Source: Aldehydirespirator sp965204415 (GTDB lineage Bacteria; Actinomycetota; Acidimicrobiia; Acidimicrobiales; Aldehydirespiratoraceae). Taken from it: DNA of 64,000 nt. Positions 15,892-24,539 of this stretch are shown here, piece by piece. Position 1 is the first letter of the stretch; every line of letters begins with the position of its first letter. Made by a program: the position numbers and the translations under genes. The notes below the pieces were generated by a model. The model was given only the letters and a program-made list of their open reading frames with translations. It was not told the DNA's origin and made no database searches. The stretch covers positions 620,001 through 684,000 of the forward strand of contig CBDBEL010000003.1 in NCBI GenBank assembly GCA_965204415.1. Direction: 5' to 3'.

Positions 15892-16761
15892 TCACATGAG
15901 GAGGTGATAGATGCGTTCCAGATCCGAAAGGCCGCTGAACTGGATTGTGATCTTGCCCCTGCTCTTGCCCAGCTTGACCGAGACGCGCGTATCAAGCCTT
16001 GTCGACAGGAGCTCCTCCAACTCGAGAATGCCGGCCTGAACCTCACCTGAGGCGGACGATCCGTTGTCCCCGGACGGCGCGGCCACCACCTCGGGTCCGG
16101 CTGACTGGATCTCCGCGACCCTCCGTTCGGTCTCCCGTACCGTCAGATTGTCACGCACGACGTCCTCGGCCAGAGCCTGCCGGGCCTCCTCGTCCTCGAG
16201 GGCGAGCAGGGCCCGGCCGTGCCCGGCCGAGAGGTGACCCTCCACGACCAGACGCTGCACCGAGGGAGCAAGGTTCAGCAACCGAACCGTGTTCGCGACG
16301 GCGGACCGTGAGCGGCCTACCCGGGAAGCGACCTCTTCCTGTGTCAAGCCGAAATCGTCCATCAGCTGCCGGTAGGCGGCCGCCTCTTCAAGGGCGTTGA
16401 GATCTTGACGGTGCACGTTCTCGACGACCGCAGCCTCGAGCGTCCCCTTGTCATCGGCGGAACGCACAAGGGTTGGGATGCTCCTGAGGCCGGCCCGCTG
16501 GGCCGCACGCCAGCGACGCTCCCCTGCGATAATTTCATATCCTTCAGTTGCCTCCCGGACAATGATCGGCTGTATCACTCCGACGGCGGATATCGACTCG
16601 GCCAGGGCTGCGAGCGACTCCTCGTCGAATCGGTCCCTCGGCTGGTAGGGGTTCGGCACGATTTGGACGATGTCTACGTCCTGGAAGGCCGACTCGGTCG
16701 TATCGGGCTCAGTCGGGATCAGGGCTCCAAGCCCTTTCCCCAAGCCACTACGGCGTGCCAC
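15892..16761 (-). CDS. parB: Chromosome-partitioning protein ParB
   Basis: Binds parS sites near the origin, spreads as a CTP-dependent clamp and works with ParA to segregate the chromosome. The 289-residue product starts GTG (16761, VARRSGLGKGLGAL) after AAAGGAGGTGC. It contains the CTP-binding motif YEIIAGERRWRAAQRAG, the VVENVHRQDLNALEEA segment, a helix-turn-helix (LTQEEVASRVGRSRSAVANTVRLL) and a C-terminal dimerisation region. Its start overlaps the parA stop by 14 bases. A matching parS site lies 5' of parA at 17606-17621. Confidence 0.96.
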   Translation of the reverse strand: MARRSGLGKGLGALIPTEPDTTESAFQDVDIVQIVPNPYQPRDRFDEESLAALAESISAVGVIQPIIVREATEGYEIIAGERRWRAAQRAGLRSIPTLVRSADDKGTLEAAVVENVHRQDLNALEEAAAYRQLMDDFGLTQEEVASRVGRSRSAVANTVRLLNLAPSVQRLVVEGHLSAGHGRALLALEDEEARQALAEDVVRDNLTVRETERRVAEIQSAGPEVVAAPSGDNGSSASGEVQAGILELEELLSTRLDTRVSVKLGKSRGKITIQFSGLSDLERIYHLLM

Positions 16762-17542
16762 GGAGCACCTCCTTTGCCAGGGCGCGATATGCCGTCGCGC
16801 CCTTGGATAGAGAATCATAGAGAGTGATCGGTTGGCCGAAGGACGGTGCCTCGCTCAAGCGCACCGTGCGAGGTATCACCTGCCAGCAGACCTTGTCGCC
16901 GTAGTGGGCTCGCACCTCCCGAGCGACGTCGCGCGACAGGTTGGTGCGCGCGTCGTACATCGTGAGAACCACCTGCGTGAGCTCGAGGCCCGGGTTCAGG
17001 CTGCGCTGGACCATCCCGATGTTCTGGACGAGCTGGGTAAGCCCTTCGAGGGCGAAGTACTCCGTCTGGATGGGGACCATCACCTCGTCAGCCGCAGTCA
17101 GCCCGTTGATGGTGAGCAGGCCCAGCGAGGGCGGGCAATCAATCATGATGATGTCGTACTGCTCCACAACCCCGGAGATCGCCTCCCTGAGCTGGCTTTC
17201 TCTGCTAAAGGCAGGCACCAGTTCAATCTCTGCGCCCGCCAGGTCGAGACTGGATGGAACGATGTGCAGACCCTTGATCATCGTGGGCTCCACGATCTCG
17301 TCAAGTTCGATGTCATGCAGGAGAACCTCATAGATCGACGCATCCAACCCCCGCGGATCCAACCCGAGGCTGGTGGTGGCGTTCGCTTGGGGATCCAGAT
17401 CGACCACCAAGGTCTTGAGCCCGCGCTCGGCAAAGCAGGCCGAGAGATTGACGGTCGTGGTTGTCTTGCCCACCCCGCCCTTCTGGTTGGCGACGGCAAA
17501 GACTCGAGCGCGAGCGTCCGTCCGCTGCTGTGCCATCCCCAC
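16748..17542 (-). CDS. parA: Chromosome-partitioning ATPase ParA
   Basis: Walker-type ATPase that moves ParB-parS complexes over the nucleoid. The deviant Walker A is KGGVGKTTTTVNLSA, followed by LVVDLDPQANATTSLG and the Walker B region IIMIDCPPSLGLLT. The start is taken as GTG at 17542 (VGMAQQ) because AAGGGAG lies about eight bases before it; ATG at 17536 or GTG at 17560 are alternatives. About 264 residues, a normal length for a chromosomal ParA lacking an N-terminal DNA-binding domain. Confidence 0.96.
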   Translation of the reverse strand: MGMAQQRTDARARVFAVANQKGGVGKTTTTVNLSACFAERGLKTLVVDLDPQANATTSLGLDPRGLDASIYEVLLHDIELDEIVEPTMIKGLHIVPSSLDLAGAEIELVPAFSRESQLREAISGVVEQYDIIMIDCPPSLGLLTINGLTAADEVMVPIQTEYFALEGLTQLVQNIGMVQRSLNPGLELTQVVLTMYDARTNLSRDVAREVRAHYGDKVCWQVIPRTVRLSEAPSFGQPITLYDSLSKGATAYRALAKEVLRGTP

Positions 17543-17605
17543 GACAAGGACTCCCTTCACTCGTTGGACAACAACGGTGACATAAGGGTTCTAAACAGTC
17601 AAGGA

Positions 17606-17621
17606 TGTTTCATGTGAAACT
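17606..17621. promoter_or_regulatory. parS centromere-like site
   Basis: TGTTTCATGTGAAACT differs from the widely conserved parS palindrome TGTTTCACGTGAAACA at two positions, one in the central base pair and one at the last base. It lies between parA and rsmG, the usual location of an origin-proximal parS. I saw no second copy of comparable quality in the window. Confidence 0.88.
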
Positions 17622-18308
17622 TCAGAGTTGCTGCGACTCCTCCTGCATGAGAGGGCTCCGGTGCCGGGCGGCGCGCCGGCGGGGGAGACCTGGCGGGGTC
17701 GGCCCGACCCTTGTGACCGAAAGGAAGCTGCCGTGCTCGGTTGACCACCGACCGGACATCTCGCAACCCGTTCGAGTCCTGAGAGGCATCCCCTCCCACT
17801 GGCGTCTCGTGTCAGCTGATACCGACACAACCAGTGACCCGCCCATCCGCAACAACGGCAAGCCGCACTCAGCCAGCTCGGAAGCTGGACCGAACAGGCG
17901 AGAAACCATCCCATCGAAGGTCTCTCGGGTCTCGCTCTGGCTGGCGAGGTTCTCCACGGGGGCATGTTCAACCGCGACTCGCGCCGTCAGGCCTGCCGCG
18001 ACCACAGCACGCGCGGCCATGTCGCAGCGTCGTTCGTTGGCATCGACAAGGGTCCAGCGCGACACCGGAAGTTCCAAGGCCAGGAGCACTCCGACCAGGC
18101 CTGCGCCTGCGCCGCAGTCAACGAACTCGCCCCCGGGCGTGTCCCGCCAGGTATCCAGAATGAACCCGGCGGAATGGAGGCGCAGCGCGTCAAGAGATGA
18201 GCGTCCTATGGCGCCGGCGGCGCGCGCTGGTTCCCACGCCTCGTCCAGACGTCTCAGGAGCTCGGGCTCGACCTGGGCGAGAGGGCGTGGCGCGGGCAAC
18301 GCGGGCAA
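17622..18308 (-). CDS. rsmG: 16S rRNA (guanine527-N7)-methyltransferase RsmG
   Basis: SAM-dependent enzyme that methylates G527 in the 530 loop of 16S rRNA. The product has about 228 residues with the SAM-binding motif FVDCGAGAGLVGVLLAL (normally DxGSGxGxPGxxLA), VDANERRCDMAARAV and a later LLRMGGSLVVSVSAD strand. Start codons are only TTG in this stretch (18308 or 18299), so the exact start is uncertain. It lies in the conserved order jag-rsmG-parA-parB. The C-terminus is longer and more basic than usual. Confidence 0.9.
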   Translation of the reverse strand: MPALPAPRPLAQVEPELLRRLDEAWEPARAAGAIGRSSLDALRLHSAGFILDTWRDTPGGEFVDCGAGAGLVGVLLALELPVSRWTLVDANERRCDMAARAVVAAGLTARVAVEHAPVENLASQSETRETFDGMVSRLFGPASELAECGLPLLRMGGSLVVSVSADTRRQWEGMPLRTRTGCEMSGRWSTEHGSFLSVTRVGPTPPGLPRRRAARHRSPLMQEESQQL

Positions 18309-18316
18309 CGCGTCCG

Positions 18317-19225
18317 CTAGTCGGGCAGCGCTGTGATGATGACGTGCCGATGAGGATCCTCGCCCTCGCTGCGGCTGTCGACTCGATCAATGCCGGTTAC
18401 TACGTCGTGAACGATCTTTCGATCGACGCGATTCATCGATTCGAGAGCGATCTCCTCGCCCGTCTCCAAGGCCTCTTGGGCCACCTTGCGGGTGAACTCA
18501 GCCAGGGCCGCCGTGCGACGGGAACGAATCCCACCCACGTCCATCCGGATCTTGCCTTCGCGCGTGCTGCCGCCGGATCGTTGCAGCACCGTACGGACCA
18601 GCTCATCTATAGCCTGCGCGGTAGCACCTCGTCGCCCTACAAGAAGTCCTATGCCTTCTCCGTCAGCCTCGATTCGAAGGATTCCGTCCTCCACGTCATG
18701 CCTCGTGAAAGCGAGCGGAACACCGAGCGTATCCCCGACTCCCTTGACGAAGGACTCTGCTAGGTCGGCCTGCTCTAGGAGCGAGGGTCCGGTGTCATGA
18801 TCCATCTTGGGCTCCTCAGTCTTCTTGTTGTTGCTGCCACGTTGCTGTGCACGCCTTGTCTCCTCAGAACCGTCCCGGGACTGCGGGCTGGGTGGGGGAG
18901 TCGCCGAAGATCGTCGATTCTCGCCACCGCTGGGATGCGATCCAGCCTGCGCCACTGTAGAAGCCCGCGCCGGCTCAGTTCGCTTCGACGAGCCCCCTCC
19001 GGACTTGCGGCTGTTGTGGCCGCGTCCTCGACCCTCCTTCGGCCGTACCGGCGTGGGAATGACGCGGGCTCGAACTCGCGCCTCCTCCTTGACTCGGCCG
19101 AACATCCCGACCCGTTCGGTGGACAGCACTTCGAACTCGGCGTCAGACTCGTGGACTCCAAGATGGACTAGGGCCTTTTCCTTGGCACTTTCTACTGATG
19201 AAGCTGTAATTTCCAACCATTCCAT
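18317..19225 (-). CDS. jag: Jag / KhpB (EloR) RNA-binding protein
   Basis: RNA-binding protein linked in Gram-positive bacteria to control of cell elongation and division. The 302-residue product has a Jag_N domain at 1-60 (MEWLEITASSVESAKEKAL and VGMFGRVKEEARVRARV). A long, charged, low-complexity linker (about 62-150) follows, then a KH domain with GLLVGRRGATAQAIDELVR, and a C-terminal R3H domain (RRTAALAEFTRKVAQEAL and VDRKIVHDVV). It sits between rsmG and yidC as in most actinobacteria. The linker is longer than typical. Confidence 0.94.
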   Translation of the reverse strand: MEWLEITASSVESAKEKALVHLGVHESDAEFEVLSTERVGMFGRVKEEARVRARVIPTPVRPKEGRGRGHNSRKSGGGSSKRTEPARASTVAQAGSHPSGGENRRSSATPPPSPQSRDGSEETRRAQQRGSNNKKTEEPKMDHDTGPSLLEQADLAESFVKGVGDTLGVPLAFTRHDVEDGILRIEADGEGIGLLVGRRGATAQAIDELVRTVLQRSGGSTREGKIRMDVGGIRSRRTAALAEFTRKVAQEALETGEEIALESMNRVDRKIVHDVVTGIDRVDSRSEGEDPHRHVIITALPD

Positions 19226-19260
19226 GGTTCTATCAACACCCTTTGTTCATGAGACGAGCG

Positions 19261-20622
19261 TCAGCGTCTCTTCTTCTTGCTTCGACTGCGGTTCGGGTTG
19301 CTCCGCTTGGGAGCCGAACCGGGGGCGGTGGTGCGTCCGCTGGTCGTCCGATTGCTGGACCGGCTGCGCGTGGGGGCCTTGCCGGTCTTGCCGCCCCCGG
19401 ACTTCCTGGCCGGCCGTTCTCGGGCCTGGCTCTCGGAGTCGTCAGCGCGACGCCCGCGGGAAGGCGCCCCGCCCTTGGCTGTGCCCGCACCCCGCCTGGC
19501 GGCAGGAGCCTTACCCCGCGCCGAGCCCGCACCCCGCTTGGCGGCAGGAGCCTTACCCCGCGCCGAGCCCGCATCCCGCTTGCGGGAAGGCGCTCGCTGT
19601 CCTGTGGCTCCCGCGCCCCGCTTGCGGGAAGGAGCCTTGCCCTTGGCCGGACCCGCATCCCGCTTGGGTGTGGGCGCGCCCTTCTTCTCGGTGATCGACT
19701 TCGCCGAGCGCTGCTTGCCCCCAGGCTCGCCCTGACCCTCGTCCGTCGCGGCTGCCCGCTGTTTGGCCACCCGCGCTCCCAGCGAGTCCTCGCCCCGGTA
19801 GAAGGACCGGGTGATGTAGGCCTGCTGGGCGATGCGGACCATGTTCGAGACGATGAAGTAGACCACGACCGCACCGGGCATGACGTATGAGAACACCGGC
19901 AGCATGTAGGGGATCAGCTTCATCATCATCTGCTGCTGCGGGGGCATGGCTGCTTGGCTCTGCCTTCCCTGGATCTGGCGCTGCTGCACAAGGCTCGTGA
20001 CCAGGACGATCAGAATCATCAGGAAATAGGGGAGTGCCCCGAGGATGCCGGCCGACAGGGCATCGCTCGCGCTCCTCGACAGGTCGACGCCCCAGGAGAC
20101 CATCTCGAGGTTGCCGCTGAGATCGCCGTAGAGATCGGTGTCGCGGGAGAGGAAATCGGGATCGAATGCCAGATCACCCCTAGGAATGGGGGTCTCGGCG
20201 TATTCGGGCACCGCCCCGAGCGCGGTGTCGGCGTAACGGCGAGAGGTGAATCCGATCTGGGTTCCGATCTCGGTCGTGCGTCGAGTCAGACCATCCACGA
20301 CGCGGTACATGACGAGGAAGATCGGGGCCTGCACCAGCATCGGCAGCAGGCAGCCCACCGGGTTGAGGCCGTGCTCCTTGTAGAAGGCGGCCGTGGCCTC
20401 ATTTATGGCCTGGCGGTCGCCCCGGTGCTGGGCCTGGATCTTCTTCAGTTCCGGCATGTGCTGTTGCATCTGCAGCGTGGAGCGAGTGAACTTCAGAGTG
20501 AGGGGGGTCACCGCGATCGTTGTGGTCAGGGTCAGGAAGGCGATCGCCATGCCATAGGAGGGCCACAGGGAATAGAACCAGGCGAGTACCGCCGTGATCA
20601 GGTCGAACAGCGGATCAAGCAT
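19261..20622 (-). CDS. yidC: Membrane protein insertase YidC with repetitive basic tail
   Basis: Inserts proteins into the cytoplasmic membrane, alone or with SecYEG. From the ATG at 20622 (MLDPLFDLITAVLAWFYSLW) it has 453 residues. The N-terminal hairpin is followed by VTPLTLKFTRSTLQMQQHMP with the conserved groove arginine, then GCLLPMLVQAPIFLVMYRVV and further transmembrane helices ending near residue 275. The last ~140 residues are an Arg/Lys/Ala-rich tail. Within it are five near-identical 14-residue units of the form R[DG]AGxAxGxAPSRK. Basic tails help YidC bind ribosomes; the repeats are unusual. Overlaps yidD by eight bases. Confidence 0.95.
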   Translation of the reverse strand: MLDPLFDLITAVLAWFYSLWPSYGMAIAFLTLTTTIAVTPLTLKFTRSTLQMQQHMPELKKIQAQHRGDRQAINEATAAFYKEHGLNPVGCLLPMLVQAPIFLVMYRVVDGLTRRTTEIGTQIGFTSRRYADTALGAVPEYAETPIPRGDLAFDPDFLSRDTDLYGDLSGNLEMVSWGVDLSRSASDALSAGILGALPYFLMILIVLVTSLVQQRQIQGRQSQAAMPPQQQMMMKLIPYMLPVFSYVMPGAVVVYFIVSNMVRIAQQAYITRSFYRGEDSLGARVAKQRAAATDEGQGEPGGKQRSAKSITEKKGAPTPKRDAGPAKGKAPSRKRGAGATGQRAPSRKRDAGSARGKAPAAKRGAGSARGKAPAARRGAGTAKGGAPSRGRRADDSESQARERPARKSGGGKTGKAPTRSRSSNRTTSGRTTAPGSAPKRSNPNRSRSKKKRR

Positions 20623-20872
20623 CGATCGTCCCTGCCCGCTCCTGGCTGCGCATGGGCGGCGGAACCGGGTCCAACCCCATCGAGCCCCACGGGTGGCACC
20701 GGACCAGGCGGCGAGCTGCCAACCAGGCCCCGCGCCATGTTCCGTGGGTTTGCAGTGCTTCCAGGGCGTAAGTCGAGCACGACGGGACGTAGCGGCACAC
20801 CGGAGCACGGCCGGCACGAATCAATCGAGAGGCTCGCACCGCGAGACAGGCCAGTCGCGTCGAGAGCCTCAT
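20615..20872 (-). CDS. yidD: Membrane protein insertion efficiency factor YidD
   Basis: Small membrane-associated protein that assists YidC-dependent insertion. The 85-residue product has the family core: CRYVPSCSTYALEALQTHG and a WLAARRLVRCHPWGSMGLDPVP segment, with the three conserved cysteines. It lies between rnpA and yidC, overlapping both, the standard arrangement. Confidence 0.95.
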   Translation of the reverse strand: MRLSTRLACLAVRASRLIRAGRAPVCRYVPSCSTYALEALQTHGTWRGAWLAARRLVRCHPWGSMGLDPVPPPMRSQERAGTIDA

Positions 20873-21198
20873 TGGCGTCGAAGATCCCTCAACAACTCAC
20901 TCACCATCGACCGCAATTCAGCTGCAGAGAACCGCTCGAGCGACGCCGAGACGCCCAGACGGTACTCCCCGTCAGCCAGCACCAGCGCTTCGTCGCGAGT
21001 GAGCTCGCGGAGCGTCTCCCGGATGCGACGCCGGACCCGATTGCGCACGACCGCAGTTCCCACTGACCGGGGCACGGCCAGATGGACGCGCGCCGTCCCG
21101 GGTGCGGCACGGAACGACACCCTCAACGGACCGCGGCGGATGTTGGCTGCGACCGGAGGCTGGTTGTGCGTCCTCCGGCCTCTTGAGAAGCCCCTCAC
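20869..21198 (-). CDS. rnpA: Ribonuclease P protein component
   Basis: Protein subunit of RNase P, which matures the 5' ends of tRNAs. The 109-residue product has the family signature VGTAVVRNRVRRRIRETLREL, preceded by the basic, RNA-facing segment RGPLRVSFRAAPGTARVHL. The GTG start overlaps the rpmH stop (GTGA), and the stop overlaps the yidD start. Confidence 0.95.
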   Translation of the reverse strand: MRGFSRGRRTHNQPPVAANIRRGPLRVSFRAAPGTARVHLAVPRSVGTAVVRNRVRRRIRETLRELTRDEALVLADGEYRLGVSASLERFSAAELRSMVSELLRDLRRQ

Positions 21199-21329
21199 GC
21201 CGCCAGTCGGCTCCGTCCCTTGCGACGGCGGGATTGCAGAACGGCGCGGCCGGAGCGCGTCCTCATTCTGGCCCGGAAGCCGTGTTTCTTATGCCTTTTC
21301 CTTATGTTGGGCTGAAAAGGGCGTTTCAC
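21195..21329 (-). CDS. rpmH: 50S ribosomal protein L34
   Basis: The 44-residue basic protein reads MKRPFQPNIRKRHKKHGFRA and ends RRRKGRSRLAA, a clear L34. It was found by reading the minus strand between rnpA and the origin. The GTG at 21329 follows the AT-richer leader, with a GATCTAAG spacer and a GGGGGAGGAT-like sequence further upstream. It is the first gene of the leftward rpmH-rnpA-yidD-yidC-jag-rsmG series and is divergent from dnaA. Confidence 0.95.
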   Translation of the reverse strand: MKRPFQPNIRKRHKKHGFRARMRTRSGRAVLQSRRRKGRSRLAA

Positions 21330-21742
21330 CTTAGATCCTCCCCCGGTATTCCCGTGGATCGGGCATGCCGAAAAAAGCCGCCGCTGCAGTCAATGCTGTG
21401 GATGAGCAGCGGAACCGAGTCCACCGTAGGGCTGCCCCCGCGTCGCGACAACCACAGCCCGAAGACGGCACTAGCAGCACCGAAAGACACCGCTATTTCG
21501 ACCCCAACAAAGCACACTGAAGTAACATATCTTACACAGTTGTCATTCACTTTGTCGTCATCTAGCCTGAACTAGCGGTTTACCTGCTTTGGGTTCTCTG
21601 ACTTGCAGCCAATCGCGATGCTGCTACGTTCCGCAGGCCGTTACGTCCGAATCGATCTGAGTCCGGTCCTCCTCCCCCTGCGGGCCGTGCGACTGTCTTG
21701 TCCACATCTGTGGATGACTCTGTGGAGAAAGGAGATCGATAG
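21330..21742. other. rpmH-dnaA intergenic region, candidate oriC with DnaA boxes
   Basis: This 413-base stretch contains no gene and separates leftward rpmH from rightward dnaA. It holds a perfect actinobacterial-type DnaA box TTGTCCACA (21698-21706) facing TGTGGATGA (21709-21717), forming the inverted repeat TCCACA-TC-TGTGGA. A third box-like TGTGGAGAA lies at 21721-21729 and another TGTGGATGA at 21397-21405. The stretch 21500-21575 is conspicuously AT-richer (for example AAGTAACATATCTTACACAG), as a DNA-unwinding element would be. The boxes beside dnaA could also serve autoregulation. Whether initiation occurs here or in the dnaA-dnaN gap cannot be decided by eye. Confidence 0.6.
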
Positions 21743-23113
21743 GTGAGCAACGATCCTGAAGCGGAGCGGATTTGGACCAGTTGCGCACAGAGCATCCGGA
21801 GTCAGGTCAGCGACGCGGTCTGGAGGACCACCTTCAGCGGCGCGCGAGCCACAGCCTTCGACCAGCGATCGCTGACCCTGGTGGTTCCAACCAGCCTGCA
21901 GAAGGCACGCATCGAGCGCCGGTACTTCGGTCTGCTGACCGACGCCATCGATGAAACCGAGCCAGACGTCACCGTCCGCATCGAGATCGACCCCGACTGG
22001 AACGACCGCGGCGAGCGGCTGACCTCCATCGAGGATGAGCGGGCCGAGCCAGGATCCGACCCGGGGGGCACCACCTCGGGCGCTGAGTCCGGACCCGACA
22101 TCCGGCTGACCTTCGAGCAGTTCGTCACCGGAACATCCAACCGCTTCTCACACGCCGCCGCTCTGGCCGTGGCCGAGACTCCAGCCGGCGCCTACAACCC
22201 GCTGTTCATCCACGGTGCATCCGGACTCGGGAAGACCCACCTGCTGCGAGCCATCAGCCACTACGTCAACAACCACTACCCGTCGTACAAGGTTCGGTAC
22301 GTCACCAGCGAGACCTTCCTGAACGAGTTCGTCCAAGCCATCCGCAACAGCACGCAGCCCGATTTCAAGCAGGTCTACCGCAGCAACGACGTGCTGCTGG
22401 TTGATGACATCCAGTTCATGGAGGGCAAGGACGGCCTCCAGGAGGAGTTCTTCCACACCTTCAACGACCTTCTGCAGAACGGCGCTCAGATCGTCCTCTC
22501 CTCGGATCGGGCTCCCGACGCCATGCCCACGCTCGAGGACCGGCTCCGAAGCCGGTTCAAGTCCGGCCTCATCACCGATATCCAACCGCCCGACCTCGTG
22601 ACCCGGCTGGCCATCCTGGAGAAGAAGGCAGAGTTCTCAGCCATCGAGATCCCCGGCGATGTGCTCTCGTTCATCGCCGAGAACATCACCGACTCCATCC
22701 GGGAACTCGAAGGCGCTCTCATCAAAGTCACCGCCTACGCGAGCATCACCGGCCAGCGCTGCTCGTACGACCTTGCCAACCGGGTGCTGGCCGATCTGAT
22801 CGACAAGACCGTCAAGGCGCCGGTGACCGCCGCGACGATCCTCGAAGCCACCGCCGAAGTGTTCAACTTCACCATCGAGCAGATCACCGGCGGCAGTCGC
22901 CGGCGGCCGCTGGTCGACGCCCGCCAGATTGCCATGTTCGTGACCCGCAACATGACTGATCTCTCCTACCCGGAGATCGGTCGCGCCTTCGGCAACCGCG
23001 ATCACACCACCGTCATCCACGCGGTGCGCAAGATCGAGCGCACCATGACCGAACACAGAGAGATCTTCGACAAGGTCCAGGAACTCCAGAAACAAGTCAG
23101 CGAGATGTCATGA
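21743..23113 (+). CDS. dnaA: Chromosomal replication initiator protein DnaA
   Basis: Binds DnaA boxes, melts the origin and loads the helicase. The 456-residue protein has domain I at 1-85, a short acidic linker, and the AAA+ domain with Walker A GASGLGKT (158-165) and Walker B VLLVDDIQFMEGKD. The C-terminal DNA-binding domain carries the signature EIGRAFGNRDHTTVIHAVRKI. The GTG start at 21743 follows AAAGGAGATCGATAG. It is preceded by a cluster of DnaA boxes at 21698-21729, consistent with autoregulation. Confidence 0.98.
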   Translation: MSNDPEAERIWTSCAQSIRSQVSDAVWRTTFSGARATAFDQRSLTLVVPTSLQKARIERRYFGLLTDAIDETEPDVTVRIEIDPDWNDRGERLTSIEDERAEPGSDPGGTTSGAESGPDIRLTFEQFVTGTSNRFSHAAALAVAETPAGAYNPLFIHGASGLGKTHLLRAISHYVNNHYPSYKVRYVTSETFLNEFVQAIRNSTQPDFKQVYRSNDVLLVDDIQFMEGKDGLQEEFFHTFNDLLQNGAQIVLSSDRAPDAMPTLEDRLRSRFKSGLITDIQPPDLVTRLAILEKKAEFSAIEIPGDVLSFIAENITDSIRELEGALIKVTAYASITGQRCSYDLANRVLADLIDKTVKAPVTAATILEATAEVFNFTIEQITGGSRRRPLVDARQIAMFVTRNMTDLSYPEIGRAFGNRDHTTVIHAVRKIERTMTEHREIFDKVQELQKQVSEMS

Positions 23114-23357
23114 GCGCACTCCGGCCGGACCTCGGGGAGAACCCTGGGGACTATGCGGAGAGCAACACTGCTCGGCTGTGGCCACAGGGGCGGTGATCAA
23201 CAACCCCAGAGCCGGCCTCGTGACCGCACTGGTCGGCACGGCAAGACCTGGGGATGCCGGAAGGCTTGGAATTCCAACGCGAATGACCAACAATCCCCAA
23301 TCCACAGCACCTAACGTCTTCTACAACATCCAAACAAAGAGCCACAGGGGTTAGACC
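23114..23357. promoter_or_regulatory. dnaA-dnaN intergenic region
   Basis: A 244-base non-coding gap. It carries weak DnaA-box-like sequences (CAATCCACA at 23298-23306; TGTGGCCACA, itself a palindrome, near 23176) and several GGGGA/TCCCC motifs. In many actinobacteria oriC lies in this interval, so it is the alternative origin candidate. Confidence 0.4.
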
Positions 23358-24500
23358 ATGGGCATGAAGTTCCGTTGCGAGCGAGACGCTCTGCTGGAGG
23401 CGCTTAACGTGGCTGTGCGGGCCGCGGCCGGCGCGAGTTCGAGTCGGGCCGCATTGACGGGGGCGCATCTCGACCTGACTGATGGAACCCTGGTGGTCAC
23501 GGGCAGCGATCTGGATCTGACGCTGTCGGTGACCGCCGAGGTCGCCGGTGAGGCCGACGGGGCCGCGGTCACGCCGGCCCGGCTGCTGACCGACGTCGTG
23601 CGGGCCGTTCCGGCCGGAGCGGTGGAGTTCTCGGTCACCGACGACGGTGAGGCCTCGATCGTCGCCGGCTCGTCCGAGTTCTCCATCAGGCTCATTCCCG
23701 AGGAGGACTATCCGCAGCTGGCCTTCAAGGATGAGAGCTCCGACGAAGGAGCCGCCTCGGTCGCGTTCAGCCCGGCTGTGACTTTCGAGGGGCCCGAGTT
23801 CCGGGAGGCTCTCAGCCAGGTGGTGAGATCAGCGTCCTCGGACGACTCCCGGCCCATCTTGACCGGCGTGCTGATGGCCGCCGAGGACGAGGGGCAGCTC
23901 CGACTCGTCTCGACGGACTCGTACCGGCTGTCGGTGAGGGACCTTGAAGGCTCGTCGATCCTCGGCGAGCACCAGAAGGTGCTGGTGCCGAGCCGGGCGC
24001 TCGGCGAGCTGCAGCGTCTCATCGCAGATTCCGGGGACGTCACCTTGAAGCTGGCCGAGCACTACGCGCAGTTCGTGGTGGGGGCAGTCCAGCTGACCAC
24101 TCGCCTGATCCCCGGTGACTTCCCGAACTACCAGGGTCTGATACCCAGCGATCACCCCAACTGCTTGACGACCAACCGGGAGCAGCTGCTGGAGGTTGTG
24201 CGCCGGGTGCGGCTGCTGGCTCAGGATTCCACGCCGGTTCGCCTCGTGATGACGGCTGAGAGTCTCGAGGTCATTGCCATCACTCACGACGTCGGCAAGG
24301 CGAACGAGTCGATGAACGCCCAGTACGAGGGTGAGGATCTGACGGTCGCGTTCAATCCCGGCTACCTGATCGATGGCATCGAGGCCGCCACCGGGGACGA
24401 GGTCACGCTGCACACAGCAGACGCGGTGAAGCCCGCCCTCCTTCGCTCGGTGGGCGATGAGAGCTTCCTCTACTTGCTGATGCCCGTCCGGGTGAGCTGA
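23358..24500 (+). CDS. dnaN: DNA polymerase III subunit beta (sliding clamp)
   Basis: Ring-shaped processivity clamp. The 380-residue protein begins MGMKFRCERDALLEALNVAV and has the three-fold repeated clamp domains, with typical segments such as FSIRLIPEEDYPQL, RPILTGVLMAAEDEGQLRLVSTD, RLIPGDFPNY and the C-terminal YLLMPVRVS. Normal length and normal position between dnaA and recF. Confidence 0.98.
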   Translation: MGMKFRCERDALLEALNVAVRAAAGASSSRAALTGAHLDLTDGTLVVTGSDLDLTLSVTAEVAGEADGAAVTPARLLTDVVRAVPAGAVEFSVTDDGEASIVAGSSEFSIRLIPEEDYPQLAFKDESSDEGAASVAFSPAVTFEGPEFREALSQVVRSASSDDSRPILTGVLMAAEDEGQLRLVSTDSYRLSVRDLEGSSILGEHQKVLVPSRALGELQRLIADSGDVTLKLAEHYAQFVVGAVQLTTRLIPGDFPNYQGLIPSDHPNCLTTNREQLLEVVRRVRLLAQDSTPVRLVMTAESLEVIAITHDVGKANESMNAQYEGEDLTVAFNPGYLIDGIEAATGDEVTLHTADAVKPALLRSVGDESFLYLLMPVRVS

Positions 24501-24539
24501 GCCGGCCCTGTCGGTCGCGGGCCGGTAGATGGGGCGGCT

